The notes beneath the pieces were generated by a model. It was not told where the DNA came from, did not search any database, and saw only the letters and a list, made by a program, of their open reading frames with translations. A stretch of DNA of 7,492 nucleotides from Thermoplasmata archaeon (GTDB lineage Archaea > Thermoplasmatota > Thermoplasmata > SG8-5), in the NCBI GenBank assembly GCA_030655715.1, contig JAUSPR010000234.1, positions 1 to 7,492 of the forward strand. Direction: 5' to 3'. The stretch's first letter is position 1. The number at the start of each line of letters is the position of its first letter. Positions 5,378 to 7,492 of this stretch are shown here, piece by piece. A program made the position numbers and the translations under genes.

Positions 5378-6875
5378 AACTGTCTATCCTCCATCTTCCA
5401 ACCTGCTTCCATGGGGAGTGTGACTCATTTTCTGCTTGGCTGTTTTCCGAGTCATCCACAATTGCGGAATGCTTGAAATCATCAATGGCCGCGGCAATCA
5501 GCACTTCCGGCGGCAATGTGGTCGAGGCTGCCCAACTCTTGAAATATGTCTCAATGAAATGTGTATCCAAATCACCGCTGGCAAATGCCGGGTGATGCAC
5601 TATCGCTCTCAAAAACGGAATATTGGTTGTAACACCGAGCGCGATGTAATTGGAGAGGGCCCATTCCATCTTTCTGGATGCGTCCTTCCTGTCCTCGCCA
5701 TAGACTATCAGCTTGGCCAGCATCGGATCGTAATACGGCGATATCTTCGAGCCCTGGCTTATGCCTGTATCATGGCGAATGTTCATGCCGGTCGGAAGCT
5801 CGACGGTCTTGAGGGTTCCGGTGCTGGGCATGAAGTTCTTTTCAGGATCCTCGGCATAAATACGGCATTCGATGGCATGGCCGTGCTGGATAAGCTTCTC
5901 CTGCTCCAGGGTAAGATGTTCACCGGAGGCAATCTTGATCTGCCATTTCACTATGTCAATGCCAGTGGTCATTTCCGTTATGGCATGTTCCACCTGCAAT
6001 CTGGTGTTCATCTCTAGGAAGTAGAATTTTTTATCGGCATCCAGCATGAACTCCACTGTTCCGGCATTGGAATACCCGATTGTCTTAGCAGCCAAAATCG
6101 CGGCCTGGCCCATTTTGTCCCGGAGGTTTTGGTCCAGCGCTACCGACGGCGTTTCCTCGATTACCTTCTGATGACGCCTCTGGATTGAACACTCTCTCTC
6201 GAATAAATGGACCACGTTACCAAACTCGTCCGCAAGAATCTGGAACTCTATGTGTCTCGGTTTGGCCAGGTATTTTTCAAGGAGCAGTTCGTCATTGCCA
6301 AACGATGATTTTGCCTCTCTTCGGGCGGATTGTATAGCAGCATCCAGTTCCCCCATGGCATGAACGATTTTCATGCCCTTGCCACCGCCGCCTCCTGACG
6401 CCTTTATCAGCACTGGAAAACCAATGCGCTCGCAGGCCTGTTGAATTGTTTCACCCTTTTCCTCGCCAGTAAAACCGGGTATTACTGGAACGCCAGCTTT
6501 ACGCATTGTGCGTTTGGCTGCGATCTTGTCGCCCATGCTGTCTATGACCTCGGCGCTCGGGCCGATGAATTTCAGACCAGCATCCGCGCAGGTCTGGGCA
6601 AATTTGGAGTTTTCCGATAAGAATCCGTAACCTGGATGGACTGCGTTCGCGCCGGTTTTTTTGGCTATGTCGATGAGCTTATCCATGTTCAGGTAGCTTG
6701 CAGAAGGCGTCGGGTCTCCGAGTGGATATGACTCGTCAGCCATTTCTACGTGGGGGGATTTTGCATCCACGTCCGAATACACGCCCACTGTGGCAATGCC
6801 CATCTCCTGGCATGCCGTCATTATCCTCACTGCGATTTCGCCGCGGTTCGCAACAAGCACCTTGGTTATCTCCAT
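5376..6875 (-). CDS. accC: Biotin carboxylase subunit of 3-methylcrotonyl-CoA carboxylase
   Basis: 499 residues from the chosen start. It uses ATP and bicarbonate to carboxylate biotin on the carrier protein. Order of landmarks: N-terminal KVLVANRGEIAVRI; HPGYGFLSEN (80-89); glycine-rich ATP-grasp loop SGGGGGKGM (160-168); HIEFQIL (about 208-214); ERECSIQRRHQKVIEE (227-242); the active-site run EMNTRLQVEH (288-297); then the C-terminal biotin carboxylase domain with a conserved YYDPML (381-386). After about residue 450 it has LPPEVLIAAAIDDF and ends SPWKQVGRWRIDS, the beginning of the BT linker seen in fused MCC alpha chains. I prefer ATG 6873-6875 to the upstream GTG at 6899, because GGAGG lies 7 nt before the ATG and the GTG would overlap liuC by 23 nt. 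It follows the liuC stop by 1 nt. Specificity for MCC rather than another carboxylase is inferred from the operon. Confidence 0.93.
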   Translation of the reverse strand: MEITKVLVANRGEIAVRIMTACQEMGIATVGVYSDVDAKSPHVEMADESYPLGDPTPSASYLNMDKLIDIAKKTGANAVHPGYGFLSENSKFAQTCADAGLKFIGPSAEVIDSMGDKIAAKRTMRKAGVPVIPGFTGEEKGETIQQACERIGFPVLIKASGGGGGKGMKIVHAMGELDAAIQSARREAKSSFGNDELLLEKYLAKPRHIEFQILADEFGNVVHLFERECSIQRRHQKVIEETPSVALDQNLRDKMGQAAILAAKTIGYSNAGTVEFMLDADKKFYFLEMNTRLQVEHAITEMTTGIDIVKWQIKIASGEHLTLEQEKLIQHGHAIECRIYAEDPEKNFMPSTGTLKTVELPTGMNIRHDTGISQGSKISPYYDPMLAKLIVYGEDRKDASRKMEWALSNYIALGVTTNIPFLRAIVHHPAFASGDLDTHFIETYFKSWAASTTLPPEVLIAAAIDDFKHSAIVDDSENSQAENESHSPWKQVGRWRIDS

Positions 6876-6876
6876 G

Positions 6877-7492
6877 TTATTTCCTCCATGCTGGCTCACG
6901 TTTTTCTAGGAACGCGCTCACGCCTTCCTTGCCTTCAGGTGAAGCGCGAATTCTCGCAATTGCATTGATACAGTATTTCTTGAACTCGCCTCGTTCCATG
7001 TGCGCCCCTGTTCTGGCCAGTCGCTTGCATTCTTTCACAGCCTGGGGACCGCCGGTCAATATCTGTTCGACAAGTTTGTCAACAACCTTATCCAAATCGT
7101 CCGGCTCCGTCACATCATCGAAAAGTCCCAATTCCCTGGCCATCTCTGCTTCAAGCCTTTCACCGGTGATAAACAATTGAGTTGCTCTTTTTCCGCCAAC
7201 CCGGTCAATCACATATGGCGAAATAATGCCTGGAAGCAGCCCTAATTTTACCTCGCTAAATCCGATTTTCGCCTTGTCGCTGGCAATGACAAAATCACAG
7301 GCACAGGCAAGGCCGGCTCCACCGCCTAGCGCAGCGCCATTGACCTTTGCAATGACCGGTATTTCAATATTCTCCAATGCCCGGAACATTTTTGAAAGGT
7401 CGGTTGCATCATAAACATTTTCTTCGAGTGAAAACTGCCCCATTCTCTTCATCCAGTTCAGGTCTGCACCGGCACAGAATGATTTACCAGCG
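6877..7492 (-). CDS. liuC: Methylglutaconyl-CoA hydratase, enoyl-CoA hydratase/isomerase family (5' end outside window)
   Basis: About 205 residues are visible. The frame stays open to the right edge, so the Met at 7450-7452 is internal; by family length (about 260) some 55-60 N-terminal residues are missing. Just inside the edge the frame reads GKSFCAGADLNWMKRM, the crotonase oxyanion-hole segment in the form typical of LiuC/AUH-like hydratases. Further on are VNGAALGGGAGLACACDF (second oxyanion-hole glycines), FSEVKLGLLPGIISPYV (with the likely catalytic Glu region), and a C-terminal helical tail ending EKREPAWRK. The enzyme hydrates 3-methylglutaconyl-CoA, the product of the carboxylase encoded downstream, to 3-hydroxy-3-methylglutaryl-CoA. 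It is the first visible gene of the operon; the promoter and any acyl-CoA dehydrogenase or HMG-CoA lyase genes would be outside. A generic enoyl-CoA hydratase is possible, but context and the NWMK motif favour LiuC. Confidence 0.88.
   Translation of the reverse strand, partial: AGKSFCAGADLNWMKRMGQFSLEENVYDATDLSKMFRALENIEIPVIAKVNGAALGGGAGLACACDFVIASDKAKIGFSEVKLGLLPGIISPYVIDRVGGKRATQLFITGERLEAEMARELGLFDDVTEPDDLDKVVDKLVEQILTGGPQAVKECKRLARTGAHMERGEFKKYCINAIARIRASPEGKEGVSAFLEKREPAWRK
6883..6887 (-). promoter_or_regulatory. Shine-Dalgarno site deciding the biotin carboxylase start
   Basis: GGAGG lies 7 nt upstream of ATG 6875 and is encoded by the penultimate codons of liuC (Trp-Arg-Lys-stop). It selects the ATG over the GTG eight codons earlier. 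The same motif, spacing and intervening TAA recur before liuB. Confidence 0.7.

Noticed and set aside
5367..5378. Frameshift or sequencing error that broke a fused MCC alpha gene
   Set aside because: The downstream frame has its own well-placed Shine-Dalgarno and ATG, and separate carrier proteins are common; not completely excluded without reads.
5436..6017. A 193-residue plus-strand open frame
   Set aside because: It is wholly antisense to the biotin carboxylase coding sequence and shows no family features.
6876..6899. GTG start at 6899 for biotin carboxylase, adding eight residues
   Set aside because: It would overlap liuC and has no matching Shine-Dalgarno, whereas ATG 6875 has GGAGG at 7 nt and gives the usual family N-terminus.
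6698..7180. A 160-residue plus-strand open frame, Ser/Pro/Arg-rich
   Set aside because: It spans the antisense of accC and liuC across their junction; the composition is that of a shadow frame.
1..7492. CRISPR arrays, tRNA or rRNA genes, transposases, attachment sites
   Set aside because: No regularly spaced repeats, tRNA-like cloverleaf or recombinase signatures were seen on either strand by reading.

Overview
This 7.5 kb window has two unrelated halves. From about 1 to 3120 lies an accessory, defence-like region. From 3241 to the right edge lies a tightly packed minus-strand operon for leucine degradation (3-methylcrotonyl-CoA carboxylase plus methylglutaconyl-CoA hydratase).

Organism: the sequence gives only hints, and I lean towards an archaeon. 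The biotin carboxylase and biotin carrier are separate genes, as in many archaeal acyl-CoA carboxylases. The first gene of the minus-strand pair (ATG at 3120) has no Shine-Dalgarno sequence but has a TATA-like box about 29 nt upstream, the spacing expected for an archaeal leaderless transcript. Genes inside operons do carry good Shine-Dalgarno sequences. A bacterium with split carboxylase subunits is not excluded.

Layout, left to right: (i) 1-293 (+) is the C-terminal end of a type ISP-like / N6-adenine restriction-modification protein, cut by the window edge. (ii) 286-1515 (+) overlaps it by 8 nt and encodes an AT-rich, 409-residue protein with a C-terminal HEPN-like region (R326-x4-H331), a plausible nuclease effector. 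(iii) Converging on it with a 10-nt gap is a minus-strand pair: a winged-helix plus DUF488 fusion (2266-3120), then a zinc-ribbon-like protein of unknown function (1526-2290), overlapping by 25 nt. (iv) 3121-3240 is a short intergenic stretch with the TATA-like promoter and a strong hairpin that includes the stop codon of the carboxylase gene. (v) 3241-7492 (-), in order of transcription, holds liuC (5' end outside the window), biotin carboxylase, a BT-like/BCCP biotin carrier protein and liuB, separated by only 1, 9 and 2 nt and each with its own Shine-Dalgarno sequence.

How they work together: biotin carboxylase charges biotin on the carrier protein with CO2 using ATP. The LiuB carboxyltransferase moves the carboxyl group to 3-methylcrotonyl-CoA to give 3-methylglutaconyl-CoA. 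LiuC hydrates that product to HMG-CoA. The left half looks like part of a defence island: a restriction-modification subunit with a candidate HEPN toxin, beside a DUF488 two-gene cassette whose function I cannot name. No tRNA, rRNA, CRISPR array, transposase or complete mobile element was seen, and no gene-free stretch exceeds about 120 bases.
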